A stretch of 64,000 nucleotides of DNA, taken from contig NW_026705407.1 in assembly GCF_029867415.1 (NCBI RefSeq), positions 62,001 through 126,000 on the forward strand, in the 5' to 3' direction. Source of the DNA: Vicia villosa (Eukaryota; Streptophyta; Magnoliopsida; Fabales; Fabaceae). The position numbers and the translations under genes were made by a program. The stretch's first letter is position 1; each line of letters opens with the position of its first letter. The notes beneath the pieces are model-generated. The model did not search any database and was not told the DNA's origin. It saw only the letters and a list, made by a program, of their open reading frames with translations. Positions 44,001-55,496 of the stretch are shown here, one piece after another.

Positions 44001-45190
44001 TGAAGGATAGAAAAACACTTAGAAAGGGGGGGATTGAATAAGTGTGACTTTAAATCTTGGACGATAAAAATAAATTGCACAATTATTTTTATCCTGGTTC
44101 GCTGTTAACGAAGCTACTCCAGTCCACCCCCGCAGAGATGATTTACCTCAACCTGAGGATTTAATCCACTAATCGCACGGATTACAATGGTTTTCCACTT
44201 AGTCCGCAACTAAGTCTTCCAGAGTCTTCTGATCACACACTGATCACTCCAGGAACAACTGCTTAGATACCCTCTAAGACTTTTCTAGAGTCTACTGATC
44301 AACACGATCACTCTAGGCTTAGTTCACTCCTAAGACTTCCCTAGAGTATTCTGATCAACACGATCACTCTAGTTCCTTACAACTTAATGTAATTCTAAGA
44401 GTATTACAAATGCTTCTTAAAAGCGATAATCACAACTGTGATATTTCTCTTAATCGTTTAAGCTTAATCTCACTAAAATATTACAACAGCAATGTAGTGA
44501 GTTGATGAAGATTCTGAGCTTTGATTTGAACAGCGTTTCAGCAAGTTTGATATAAGTTGTTTTGGTGCAGAATCGTTAACCTTGCTTCTCATCAGAACTT
44601 CATATTTATAGGCGTTGAGAAGATGACCGTTGAATGCATTTAATGCTTTGCGTGTTCCGTACAGCATCGCATTTAATGTTATACGCTTTTGTCAACTACC
44701 TCGAGCCTTGTTCACGCTGTGTCTACTGACGTTGCCTTTAGTAGCTTTAACGTTCCTTTTGTCAGTCAGCGTAGTCTGCCACGTGTACTTCCTTCTGATC
44801 TGATGTTTGTGAATACGACGTTTGAATATCATCAGAGTCAAACAGCTTGGTGCATAGCATCTTCTGATCTTCTGACCTTGAAGTGCTTCTGAGCGTGATA
44901 CCATCTTCTGATCTTCAGTGCTTCTGATCTCATGTTCTTCTGATGCTTCCATAGACCCATGTTCTGATTCTGCTTCGACCATCTTCTGATGTCTTGCCAG
45001 ACCATGTTCTGATGTTGCATGCTGAACCATTTGAGACACAACTTCTGAGCGCTGAATTATGCGTACTCTTTATATATTTCCTGAAAGGGAAATTGCATTG
45101 GATTAGAGTACCATATTATCTTAAGCAAAATTCATATTATTGTTATCATCAAAACTAAGATAATTGATAAGAACAAATCTTGTTCTAACA
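44001..45190 (-). mobile_element. 3' LTR of Sirevirus C (1190 bp)
   Basis: Equal in length to 52367-53556 with the same termini (tgttagaacaag on the minus strand). TATA box on the minus strand at 44603-44610. Three-copy gatcag/actctag module at about 44205-44395. Confidence 0.97.
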
Positions 45191-47346
45191 ATCTCCCCCT
45201 TTTTGATGATGACAAAAACATATATAAATGATATGAATTTGCGATCAGAAAGAGTAGCAGCAAAAGACAAATTACACAGCTATAGCATAAGCATATGAAT
45301 ATGTCTCCCCCTGAGATTAACAATCTCCCCCTGAGATAAATAATCTCCCCCTGAAATAAATACTCGAAGAACTTTGATAAAAGACTTCCCTGATTATTTC
45401 GGTAGAGACGATCATATAAGCTTCTGCCTTCAGAGAATTCATAGCTTCTGACTTCTGCTTCCATTGGACAGCTTCAGAACTTGAATTTCTTTAGATCCTT
45501 AGAACACTCACAGCTTCTGATTCCTGCTTCCATCGTGGACAGCTTCAGAACTTGAATTTCTTTGATCTTCAGAACATTCACAGCTTCTGACTTCTGCTTC
45601 CATTCAGGACAGCTTCAGAACTTGAATTTCTTTGATCTTCAGAACATTCACAGCTTCTGATTTCTGCTTCCATTCAGGACAGCTTCAGAACTTGAGTTTT
45701 CTGGATCTTTTAGAACATTCACATCTTCTGATTTCTGCTTCCCTCGGATAGCTTCAGAACTTTGAATGTCTACCAACATCACTTCATGCTAGATTTGTAT
45801 CAGAACATTGTTGAATGTACCAGAGCATCATCAGAGCATCTCTACATCCTGAAATGTTACAGAACAAAAACTAAACGACAAAAGTCAGCATGAACGAGTT
45901 AGAACATAAAATGTATGTTTGAACACATTATATGAATCAGAGCCATATAGGCTGAAATAATGTATCAGAGCAAATAGTGTATCAGAGCCATAACATTATA
46001 TGTATCAGAGCAAATAGAATTTTGTCAGAACAGGATAGACAATGATATTCAAATTCTATTATCAGTGCTTCTGATTCATTCTTCTTTCTTGCTTCTGATC
46101 TCTGAAGCTTGACAGCACTCGGCTTGCTTCAGTTTCCAAGAGCTTATTCCTTTTACAGAATAACGCTTCTTATGGTTTTGCTTCTAGTGTTTGCTTCTGA
46201 AGATTCACTTCACTTCTCTGTACCTGCAAAACACTTAAACCATATAGAACTTGCAGTTCTTGTTAGTGAATGTGTGGGAGCCTTTACCCAGCAACTGATA
46301 GATTTAATCAAATCATTTATCATTTATCTTTCTCCCCCTTTTTGTCATATCATCAAAAAGAATATTTAAAAAGATTCAGATGCATAAAACGACAAAAGAA
46401 AACATTTTACTGGAATGTAAAACACAAAGAAACTTTTCATTGATAATCAAAAGATATTACAAGAAGTTCCTATGTTTAACAAGATGAGAAACATTCCTAG
46501 CAAATACAAAAAAGAATTTCCAAAGAGGAAATCACTACAAAAAATAAAAACAGAACCCTAGCTAGACACGCTCTGTGTCAACCCATCAAGAATCCCGGAG
46601 GACTTCTTGTCTTCCAGACTGAAACCTCCACTGTAGGAGAGATCCCAGAACCAAGGAGGAAGTGAGGGACAGTTCACAGACAGAGAGCTAATGTTGCAAA
46701 CGGGGCTTTCCCTTAACATAGAAGTTAAGAATATCATTCTTAACCTCCGCCCATAACTCAAGAAAGTCTTCTGTCTTTGGATGAAAGTTGATAACAACAT
46801 CAAAGAAGAGTCTGACTTGAGCGGTATTAGAAGAGCCATCCCGAGATGCACAGAGATCTGTCGCCTTTGAGTCATGGAGCTTCAACAGACTTAGAGTGAA
46901 CGCTAGGTTTTGAGAGAAGAAATGAAAAACGAGAGAGAGAGAGAGAGAGAGAAGAAAAAAAAAAAAAAAGATAGGAAACCAAAAACCATTTTGAAGAGTA
47001 TTTAAAAGGAAAATAAAATGAAACGAATGATGAAAAGCATTTAATGTTACGTGACGTGAGGAGAGATAATAAAGACAAATGAGGTGACTAGCACAGTTAC
47101 CTATGGTCGGTGTCCCTTCAACTGCACGCACGTTTATCCATGAATAGTAACGACAGGTTTACCATCCCGAGATAAAAACGTAACAGCTGTTTTGCTTTAA
47201 AAGAGGTTCTGAATCAACTTAGACAATGAAACGTTAGTAATAACCGAATCATAATTTCTAAAAGATTTTAATCAGAACTTCTGATATATAAAAAATAATC
47301 CATGTTCATTTCAGAAGTTACTCATACATAAGAACTTCTCATCTTC
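45191..47346 (-). other. Sirevirus C 3' non-coding region with polypurine tracts
   Basis: Counterpart of 33370-35515 in B. On the minus strand the polypurine tract aaaaagggggagat (45191-45204) abuts the LTR, three cagggggaga boxes lie at about 45303-45353, the tcagaag-rich repeat array at about 45445-45770, and another tgacaaaaagggggaga at about 46330-46346. The short MTQRRQIS frame (near 46875) is shifted by one base against B, so it is unlikely to be a protein. Confidence 0.8.
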
Positions 47347-50300
47347 TCATTCTGGGCATAAATCCATACTGATGTTCTTCAGAATGAACTTAAACCTATC
47401 TTCAGCCAGGGGTTTTGTAAAGATATCAGCCCATTGATGGTCTGTATCCACAAAGTTTAAAGAAATAACACCCTTCTGAACATAGTCCCTTATGAAATGA
47501 TGTTTAATCTCAATATGTTTAGCTTTTGAATGAAGAATAGGATTCTTAGATAAACATATAGCAGAAGTATTATCACAGAATATAGGAATGTTACTCTCAA
47601 ATATCTGATAATCTTCTAACTGACTCTTCATCCAGAGCATCTGTGTACTACAACCAGCAGCAGCGACATATTCTGCTTCTGTTGTTGATAGAGCAATAGT
47701 TGCTTGCTTCTTGCTGTACCAGGAGATCAAATGACTTCCAAGAAATTGGCAACTTCCTGAAGTACTTTTTCTTTCAATTCTATCTCCAGCATAATCAGCA
47801 TCACAGAATCCTACTAAGTTGTATTCTTTAGATTTTCTGTAAACTAAACCAACATTAGTAGTACCTTTCAGATACCTTAGAATTCTCTTAACAGCAGTTA
47901 AATGAGATTCTCTAGGATCCGATTGGAATCTAGCACACAAACAAACACTGAACAGAATGTCAGGTCTAGAAGCAGTCAAATATAGAAGAGATCCAATCAT
48001 ACCTCTGTATAACTTCTGATCTACCTTCTTACTTACCTCATCCTTACCTAGGATGCATGTTGGATGCATAGGAGTTTTGGCTTCTTTGCAGTCCAGAAGA
48101 TTAAACTTCTTCAGAAGTTCCTTCACATACTTGGTTTGGTGAACATATGTTCCTTCTGATGTTTGATTTATTTGTATTCCAAGGAAATACTTGAGTTCTC
48201 CCATCATGCTCATTTCAAACTCAGCCTGCATAGACTTAGCAAACTCCTTTCCAAGTGTAGCATTAGATGTTCCAAAAATAATATCATCTACATATATTTG
48301 ACAAATTAAAATATCCCTTTTAAAGGTTTTACAAAAGAGAGTAGTGTCCACTTTTCCTCTATTGAAACCATTATCCAGAAGGAAAGAACTTAAGCGTTCA
48401 TACCAAGCTCTGGGAGCCTGTTTCAATCCATACAATGATTTCTTAAGTTTAAAAACATGATTAGGAGACATAGAGTCTTCAAAACCAGGAGGTTGATGGA
48501 CATAAACTTCTTCATCTATATAACCATTTAAGAAGGCACTCTTAACATCCATTTGATAGAGAGTGATGTTATGTTGAGTGGCAAAAGAAATTAATAGACG
48601 AATAGATTCTAACCTGGCCACTGGTGCAAAGGTTTCTGTATAGTCAATCCCTTCTTGCTGACTATAACCCTGAGCCACCAATCTGGCTTTGTTCCTTACC
48701 ACCTCACCTTTCTCACTGAGCTTGTTTCTGAAGACCCATTTTGTACCAATTATATTGAATCCATCTGGTCTAGGAACAAGATCCCAAACATCATTCCTTG
48801 TAAACTGATTCAGTTCTTCTTGCATAGCAATTATCCAGTCTGGATCTTCTAGAGCATGATCAACAGAAGTTGGCTCGATCAAAGATACAAGACCTAATTG
48901 ACAGTCTGCATTGTTCTTAAGGAATGCTCTTGTTCTGATTGGATCATCCTTCTTTCCAAGAATGACATCTTCTGAATGACCAGAGATGAGTCTAGATGAT
49001 CTTCTGACAGATGGTTCTTCAGAAATACTCAGATCCTCCAGAGAAGCTGATACTTGATCTTCAGATTCTTTGCTTCTGAGAAGCTCTGCTTCTGATGCAT
49101 TGCTTCTTGGCTCAACAACTTCTGATATGTCAATATCATAACCTGCAAAATTATCAACCTGCTTTGGTTTTTCAGAACCAAGCTTATCATCAAACCTGAT
49201 ATTGATTGATTCTTCCACAATCAATGTTTCAGTATTGTATACTCTGTAGCCTTTTGAGCGTTCAGAATATCCAAGAAGAAAACATTTTTGAGCTTTGGAA
49301 TCAAACTTACCAAGATGATCTTTAGTGTTCAGAATAAAGCATACACATCCAAAAGGATGGAAATATGAAATGTTGGGCTTTCTATTCTTCCACAATTCAT
49401 AGGGAGTCTTATTTAGAATAGGTCTGATAGAGATTCTATTCTGAATATAGCATGCAGTGTTTATTGCTTCTGCCCAGAAATGCTTAGCCATATTGGTTTC
49501 ATTGATCATGGTTCTGGCCATTTCTTGCAGAGTCCTATTCTTTCGTTCTACAACCCCATTTTGCTGTGGAGTTCTAGGACAAGAGAAATCATGGGCAATA
49601 CCATTTTCTTTGAAGAACTCTTCAAAGGATCTGTTCTCAAATTCACCACCATGATCACTTCTGACCTTTATGATTTTACACTCTTTTTCAGACTGAATCT
49701 GAATGCAGAAATCAAAGAACACTGAATGAGTCTCATCCTTGTGTTTCAAGAATTTTACCCATGTCCAGCGGCTATAATCATCTACGATGACTAATCCATA
49801 TTTCTTCCCTCTGACAGATGCTGTTTTGACTGGGCCAAACAGATCAATGTGCAAGAGTTCTAATGGCCTTGAGGTAGAAACAACATTCTTAGACTTGAAT
49901 GCAGGTTTGGAGAACTTGCCCTTCTGACATGCTTCACAAAGAGCATCTGATTTGAATTTCAGATTAGGGAGTCCTCTGACAAGATTCAGTTTGTTAATCT
50001 GAGAGATCTTTCTCAAACTAGCATGACCTAATCTTCTGTGCCAGACCCACTGCTCTTCAGAAACAGACATAAGACAAGTCACCTTCTGACTCATAAGATC
50101 TTGCAGATCTGTCTTATAAATGTTGTTCTTTCTCTTGCCTGTAAATAGGATTGAGCCATCCTTCTGATTTACAGCATTGCAAGACTTTTGATTGAAGATT
50201 ATATCATAACCATTGTCACTTAATTGACTGATAGATAAGAGGTTATGAGTTAATCCTTCTATAAGAAGTACATTAGAAATGGAAGGAGAGTTACCAGACT

Positions 50301-50406
50301 TTATAGTTCCAGAGCCAATTATCTTGCCCTTCTGATCTCCTCCAAACTTGACTTCACCTCCAGACTTAAGCACCAGGTCTTGGAACATAGACCTTCTTCC
50401 TGTCAT
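47347..50406 (-). CDS. pol: Sirevirus C pol: integrase, RT, RNase H (protease cut by a stop)
   Basis: 1019 open codons from ATG 50406. Just upstream, in frame, a TGA at 50410-50412 stands where B has the Arg codon CGA, directly after the protease active-site block SWYLDSGCS. Downstream: HHCC finger (HRRLGHAS near 123-130, CEACQKGK near 157), integrase core D188, D251, E287 (35-residue DE spacing), RT ~545-790 with YVDD at 705-708, RNase H at the C terminus (DADYAGD, TTEAEYVAA). Ends at DLCPE, stop 47347. The frame is +1 relative to gag. The enzymes copy RNA to cDNA and integrate it. Without readthrough of the TGA, protease and so maturation would fail. Confidence 0.94.
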   Translation of the reverse strand: MTGRRSMFQDLVLKSGGEVKFGGDQKGKIIGSGTIKSGNSPSISNVLLIEGLTHNLLSISQLSDNGYDIIFNQKSCNAVNQKDGSILFTGKRKNNIYKTDLQDLMSQKVTCLMSVSEEQWVWHRRLGHASLRKISQINKLNLVRGLPNLKFKSDALCEACQKGKFSKPAFKSKNVVSTSRPLELLHIDLFGPVKTASVRGKKYGLVIVDDYSRWTWVKFLKHKDETHSVFFDFCIQIQSEKECKIIKVRSDHGGEFENRSFEEFFKENGIAHDFSCPRTPQQNGVVERKNRTLQEMARTMINETNMAKHFWAEAINTACYIQNRISIRPILNKTPYELWKNRKPNISYFHPFGCVCFILNTKDHLGKFDSKAQKCFLLGYSERSKGYRVYNTETLIVEESINIRFDDKLGSEKPKQVDNFAGYDIDISEVVEPRSNASEAELLRSKESEDQVSASLEDLSISEEPSVRRSSRLISGHSEDVILGKKDDPIRTRAFLKNNADCQLGLVSLIEPTSVDHALEDPDWIIAMQEELNQFTRNDVWDLVPRPDGFNIIGTKWVFRNKLSEKGEVVRNKARLVAQGYSQQEGIDYTETFAPVARLESIRLLISFATQHNITLYQMDVKSAFLNGYIDEEVYVHQPPGFEDSMSPNHVFKLKKSLYGLKQAPRAWYERLSSFLLDNGFNRGKVDTTLFCKTFKRDILICQIYVDDIIFGTSNATLGKEFAKSMQAEFEMSMMGELKYFLGIQINQTSEGTYVHQTKYVKELLKKFNLLDCKEAKTPMHPTCILGKDEVSKKVDQKLYRGMIGSLLYLTASRPDILFSVCLCARFQSDPRESHLTAVKRILRYLKGTTNVGLVYRKSKEYNLVGFCDADYAGDRIERKSTSGSCQFLGSHLISWYSKKQATIALSTTEAEYVAAAGCSTQMLWMKSQLEDYQIFESNIPIFCDNTSAICLSKNPILHSKAKHIEIKHHFIRDYVQKGVISLNFVDTDHQWADIFTKPLAEDRFKFILKNISMDLCPE

Positions 50407-52279
50407 GTGTCATGAGCATCCAGAGTCCAGGTACCATGACATGTTGTGCTTTGTCCTTCTTGCAGCCAAGGATATCTGCAATAGGAATAATCTTATCCTT
50501 AGGTACCCACATTTTCTTGGGTCCTTTCTTGTTAGATTTTCTCAAGTTCTGATTGAACTTGGGTTTGACATTATAAGCAATAGGAGGAACAGCATGATAA
50601 TTTTTAATGTGAGTTTCATGATATTTCCTAGGTTGTGTCACATGCTTTTTGGTGTGTGTTATGTGAAAACTTTGTGCATGTGAAGTGTGCCTAATATCAT
50701 GAGAGTGGCCATACTTGAACTGATCATACAATGGCTTGTATGTGATTTTCATTTCATCAACAGGTTCAAGTTTGTATGGGGTTTCACCCTCATAACCAAT
50801 GCCAACTCTTTTGTTTCCAGATACGGCATATATCATAGAAGCTAGCTGACTTCTGCCAATACTTCTAGATAAGAACTTCCTGAAACTTAAATCATATTCT
50901 TTCAGAATATGGTTTAGACTAGGAGTGGATTTTTCTGAATCAGAAGGAGATCCAACATTATTGGATAATTTTAAAAGTTTTTCTTTTAATTCAGAATTTT
51001 CCAACTCAAGCTTCTTTGTTTCAAATTCAAATTGCTTTTTCAGCTTTTTGTATTTGAGACTAATCTGAGACTTGAGTTCCAGAAGTTCAGTTAGACCGGA
51101 AACTAACTCATCTCTAGTAAGTTCAGAAAATACCTCTTCAGAATCTGATTCTGATGTAGATTCTGATCCGTCATCTTCTGTCGCCATCAGCGCACAGTTG
51201 GCCTGCTCATCTTCTGAATCATCTTCTGACTCATCCCAGGTTGCCATAAGACCTTTCTTCTTATGAAACTTCTTCTTGGGGTTCTCCTTCTGAAGATTTG
51301 GACATTCATTCCTGAAGTGTCCTGGCTCATTGCATTCATAGCACATGACCTTCTTCTTGTCAGATCTTCTTTCATCAGAAGATTCTCCATGTTCAAATCT
51401 CTTTGAACTTCTGAAGCCTCTGAACTTCCTTTGCTTGCTCTTCCAGAGTTGATTTACCCTTCTGGAAATCATGGACAGTTCATCTTCTTCTTCAGATTCT
51501 GATTCTTCAGGATCTTCTTCTTTGGCCTGAAAAGCGTTAGTGCATTTCTTGATATTAGATTTTAATGCAATAGATTTACCTTTCTTTTGAGGCTCATTTG
51601 CATCCAGCTCAATCTCATGGCTTCTCAAGGCACTGATCAGCTCTTCCAGAGAAACTTCATTCAGATTCTTTGCAATCTTGAATGCAGTCACCATAGGACC
51701 CCATCTTCTGGGTAAGCTTCTGATGATCTTCTTTACATGATCAGCCTTGGTGTATCCTTTGTCAAGAACTCTCAATCCAGCAGTCAGAGTTTGAAATCTC
51801 GAAAACATCTTTTCAATGTCTTCATCATCCTCCATCTTGAAGGCTTCATACTTCTGGATTAAGGCAAGAGCTTTTGTCTCCTTGACTTGAGCATTTCCTT
51901 CATGAGTCATTTTCAAGGACTCATATATATCATAGGCTGTTTCCCTGTTTGATATTTTCTCATACTCAACATGAGAAATAGCATTCAGCAAAACAGTTCT
52001 GCATTTATGATGATTCCTGAAATGCTTCTTTTGATCATCATTCATTTCTTGCCTTGTCAGCTTTACGCCACTGGCATTTACTGGATGTTTGTAACCATCC
52101 ATCAGAAGATCCCATAGATCACCATCTAGACCAAGAAAGTAACTTTCCAGTTTATCTTTCCAGTATTCAAAGTTTTCACCCTCAAATACCGGCGGTCTTG
52201 TATAACCATTGTTACCGTTGTATTGCTCAGCAGAGCCAGATGTAGATGCAGGTGGATTTGTCGGAGTTTCACCAGCCAT
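50366..52279 (-). CDS. gag: Sirevirus C gag, intact 637 residues
   Basis: Starts at ATG 52279 (MAGETPTNPP), about 75 bp inside the primer binding site. Contains the copia Gag domain (DKLESYFLGLDGDLWDLL near 40, KMTHEGNAQVK near 130), acidic SESEEEDELS, a CCHC zinc knuckle C-Y-E-C-x3-G-H-F-x4-C near 320, a helical LKKQFEFETKKLELE segment likely to be a coiled coil, and a basic C terminus. The stop lies 41 bases past the pol ATG, so gag and pol overlap in different frames. It builds the virus-like particle and binds genomic RNA. No break in the frame, unlike A and B. Confidence 0.94.
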   Translation of the reverse strand: MAGETPTNPPASTSGSAEQYNGNNGYTRPPVFEGENFEYWKDKLESYFLGLDGDLWDLLMDGYKHPVNASGVKLTRQEMNDDQKKHFRNHHKCRTVLLNAISHVEYEKISNRETAYDIYESLKMTHEGNAQVKETKALALIQKYEAFKMEDDEDIEKMFSRFQTLTAGLRVLDKGYTKADHVKKIIRSLPRRWGPMVTAFKIAKNLNEVSLEELISALRSHEIELDANEPQKKGKSIALKSNIKKCTNAFQAKEEDPEESESEEEDELSMISRRVNQLWKSKQRKFRGFRSSKRFEHGESSDERRSDKKKVMCYECNEPGHFRNECPNLQKENPKKKFHKKKGLMATWDESEDDSEDEQANCALMATEDDGSESTSESDSEEVFSELTRDELVSGLTELLELKSQISLKYKKLKKQFEFETKKLELENSELKEKLLKLSNNVGSPSDSEKSTPSLNHILKEYDLSFRKFLSRSIGRSQLASMIYAVSGNKRVGIGYEGETPYKLEPVDEMKITYKPLYDQFKYGHSHDIRHTSHAQSFHITHTKKHVTQPRKYHETHIKNYHAVPPIAYNVKPKFNQNLRKSNKKGPKKMWVPKDKIIPIADILGCKKDKAQHVMVPGLWMLMTHDRKKVYVPRPGA

Positions 52280-52352
52280 CTTTTAAATGAAGCGTTTTTC
52301 TCTTCCTGAATCTTTTCTAAACACGGTTAAGTGCTTGCACCTTAGAACCGGC

Positions 52353-52364
52353 GCTCTGATGCCA
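52353..52364 (-). promoter_or_regulatory. Primer binding site of Sirevirus C
   Basis: Minus strand tggcatcagagc two bases from the 5' LTR end, same as in B; matches the initiator Met tRNA 3' end with one difference. Confidence 0.85.
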
Positions 52365-52366
52365 AT

Positions 52367-53556
52367 TGAAGGATAGAAAAACACTTAGAAAGGGGGGGAT
52401 TGAATAAGTGTGACTTTAAATCTTGGACGATAAAAATAAATTGCACAATTATTTTTATCCTGGTTCGCTGTTAACGAAGCTACTCCAGTCCACCCCCGCA
52501 GAGATGATTTACCTCAACCTGAGGATTTAATCCACTAATCGCACGGATTACAATGGTTTTCCACTTAGTCCGCAACTAAGTCTTCCAGAGTCTTCTGATC
52601 ACACACTGATCACTCCAGGAACAACTGCTTAGATACCCTCTAAGACTTTTCTAGAGTCTACTGATCAACACGATCACTCTAGGCTTAGTTCACTCCTAAG
52701 ACTTCCCTAGAGTATTCTGATCAACACGATCACTCTAGTTCCTTACAACTTAATGTAATTCTAAGAGTATTACAAATGCTTCTTAAAAGCGATAATCACA
52801 ACTGTGATATTTCTCTTAATCGTTTAAGCTTAATCTCACTAAAATATTACAACAGCAATGTAGTGAGTTGATGAAGATTCTGAGCTTTGATTTGAACAGC
52901 GTTTCAGCAAGTTTGATATAAGTTGTTTTGGTGCAGAATCGTTAACCTTGCTTCTCATCAGAACTTCATATTTATAGGCGTTGAGAAGATGACCGTTGAA
53001 TGCATTTAATGCTTTGCGTGTTCCGTACAGCATCGCATTTAATGTTATACGCTTTTGTCAACTACCTCGAGCCTTGTTCACGCTGTGTCTACTGACGTTG
53101 CCTTTAGTAGCTTTAACGTTCCTTTTGTCAGTCAGCGTAGTCTGCCACGTTTACTTCCTTCTGATCTGATGTTTGTGAATACGACGTTTGAATATCATCA
53201 GAGTCAAACAGCTTGGTGCATAGCATCTTCTGATCTTCTGACCTTGAAGTGCTTCTGAGCGTGATACCATCTTCTGATCTTCAGTGCTTCTGATCTCATG
53301 TTCTTCTGATGCTTCCATAGACCCATGTTCTGATTCTGCTTCGACCATCTTCTGATGTCTTGCCAGACCATGTTCTGATGTTGCATGCTGAACCATTTGA
53401 GACACAACTTCTGAGCGCTGAATTATGCGTACTCTTTATATATTTCCTGAAAGGGAAATTGCATTGGATTAGAGTACCATATTATCTTAAGCAAAATTCA
53501 TATTATTGTTATCATCAAAACTAAGATAATTGATAAGAACAAATCTTGTTCTAACA
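52367..53556 (-). mobile_element. 5' LTR of Sirevirus C (1190 bp)
   Basis: Minus-strand start tgttagaacaag at 53556, end tatccttca at 52367. TATA box tataaata at 52969-52976 (minus). Three-copy gatcag/actctag module at about 52571-52760. Confidence 0.97.
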
Positions 53557-54725
53557 ATAGGTTCTTGATGTTGATATGGCATCCTGAGCTTGAATGCTCT
53601 GACGCGTACCCATTGAAGGTAAGGATCCAGGGAGATGCAAAGATGTTTTCCTAACAATCTTCTCCCTTTGCTGTGAACAAGACGCCAGGCTTGGACAATT
53701 TCCTTCTTTAGCATGTTGCCATGATCGTCGATGTTCTTGAAGAACAGACCCTCCAATTGAATGTTACTTGGAATATTTTTCATAGGATAGCCGTATTGAC
53801 GACGGGCTAAAGCTGGATTGTAACTGATTCCTCCCTTAGTTCCAATAAGGGGTATGTTGGGGAAACTTCCGCAACTGAAGATGATCTTGGTTTCGTCGTT
53901 GTCAGGACTACACCAATCAATGTCTGTATGAGTGAGAGACATAATTTTCTGTGACCAGTAAAGGCCATCCCTCATATTCCAGAAAGTGCTAGACTTTGGC
54001 AGGTGTGAAACGAACCATTCGTATAACAACGGTACGCAGCATGTGATTAATCCTCCTCGCTGCAGGTTTCTTGAATGCATAGAGTGATAAGCATCCGCAA
54101 GCAAGGTTGGAACTGGATTTCCAATTAAGAAGATCTTAATTGCGTTGATGTCGACGAAATCGTTAATGTTAGGGAACAAAAACAATCCGTAGATAAGCAA
54201 AGCCAAGACTTCCTCAAAAGCGTTCATATCTTGGATGCTGACGAAGTATCGAGCTTGATCAAACAGGAATTTGGAGGGCAATCCCTGAATTCCTCCTCTA
54301 CTCACCATATGAGTTCTAATGTCGACTACGTTCAAAGGAGTAGTTGCAGCAATGATAATGTCGTCAGGATTCTTTTCCAAACCGGAGTACGGATCTTGCG
54401 CGTACACGGGTATTCCAATCAGACGAGAGTACTCCTCCAACGTAGGTATGAGCTGATAATCTGGAAAGGTGAAGCAGTGATACGTTGGATCGTAAAACTG
54501 CACCAAGGTGGGAAGGATCCCATCCACCATGTTGGTATTGAGCAAAGGCAGAAGTTTTCCATACTTCTCCTTGAAAGCCTGGGGGTTGACCACCAGTTTT
54601 CCGAGCTTTCCCAGTTCCTCGACCTGGGGAATCTTGAAGGTGTATTTCCTAGCTCTTTTTCTTCCGTAATCCATAATATAGATCCTTAAGTCCTTTCTCC
54701 GTTTCTCTCTTTCTATGAAGTTCAA
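53557..54725 (-). pseudogene. Ogre ORF1, 5' part (plant mobile domain-like)
   Basis: Longest start is ATG 54725 (MNFIEREKRR); an alternative is ATG 54674 (MDYGRKRARK). About 389 codons are open until Sirevirus C interrupts at 53556. The block FPDYQLIPTLEEYSRLIGIPV and the following helical region resemble the plant mobile domain / aminotransferase-like family found in Ogre ORF1 and some plant genes. The function in the element is unknown. An extra ORF ahead of gag is a defining trait of Ogre. The rest of the ORF is at 43677-43995. Confidence 0.85.
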
Positions 54726-55496
54726 AACGTTCGTTATTTAGTTTCCTTGAAAAACGACTCGAAAAAGACTCTTTTTTTGTTTTTAGTTGTTTATTAATGA
54801 ATGATGCATGAATGCATGAATGCACACACAAGAGTTTTAAACAAACATGGCGTTGAAGGGTATAGTGGTCATGAAGTCAAAACGCAATCCCCGCCCCAAT
54901 GGTAAACTAAGGTTAAGGATTTTTGTACCTGTAGAACGGGTTCTAGGGGTTTTAGAGTTTTTGCTCAACCTTAAAGATACGTTGATTGGTATCTATAAGA
55001 GAGTTTTCTCTGAGTGTAGTATCTGCGTGACAATTACGTCCGTAATCACCGCTCTACGTCCTAAAAAAAAGGCTTTAAGTGGGGTTAATGTGTTTCTAGG
55101 TCCTCCTGGTACAAATCAGTCTCGGAATGCAGTGGCGCAGTTAATCACAACCAGCCAGGCAAATCCCAAGAGTAGACTTGGAAACCAAGATTAGAGGGCC
55201 TTCACTGGGAAGACATCCTCCATCCTATCTTATGTTGCACTCAAATCCGGGTATAGGATTTCTCACCACAAGGGGGAATCAAGCCCTTTCCCGATACAGA
55301 ATAAACAAAATAAACAAATATATATGCAACAAACACATGATATGACACAGAGGTTAGGCAGGACCTCTCTTGTTTGAGGGGGAATTTGGCATCCCTAATT
55401 CCTCATTGGGGCTGGACCAGCAACAGGTCAACCATTGGTTTGGATGAAAAACCAAGGTTTTTAACACTTATATCCCCAGCAGAGTCGCCATTTTTC
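54726..55496 (-). other. Ogre 5' untranslated region with primer binding site
   Basis: The primer binding site is 55474-55490: minus strand tggcgactctgctgggg, six bases from the LTR, of the type Ogre elements use with an Arg tRNA. The rest of the leader has no credible gene; a + strand frame at 54847-55194 is antisense to the leader and not recognised. Confidence 0.85.

Larger units (their letters stand above)
44001..53556 (-). mobile_element. Sirevirus C (Ty1/copia), nearly intact, very young
   Basis: 9556 bp on the minus strand, LTRs of 1190 bp each differing at one base seen by eye (g at about 44786, t at the matching site near 53152), TSD atagg, inserted in Ogre ORF1 in the same orientation as the Ogre. 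Gag is intact; pol is open apart from one stop next to the protease active site. Closely related to B. Confidence 0.96.

Noticed and set aside
54847..55194. 115-codon + strand frame in the Ogre leader
   Set aside because: Antisense to the Ogre 5' untranslated region; no recognised domain or promoter.
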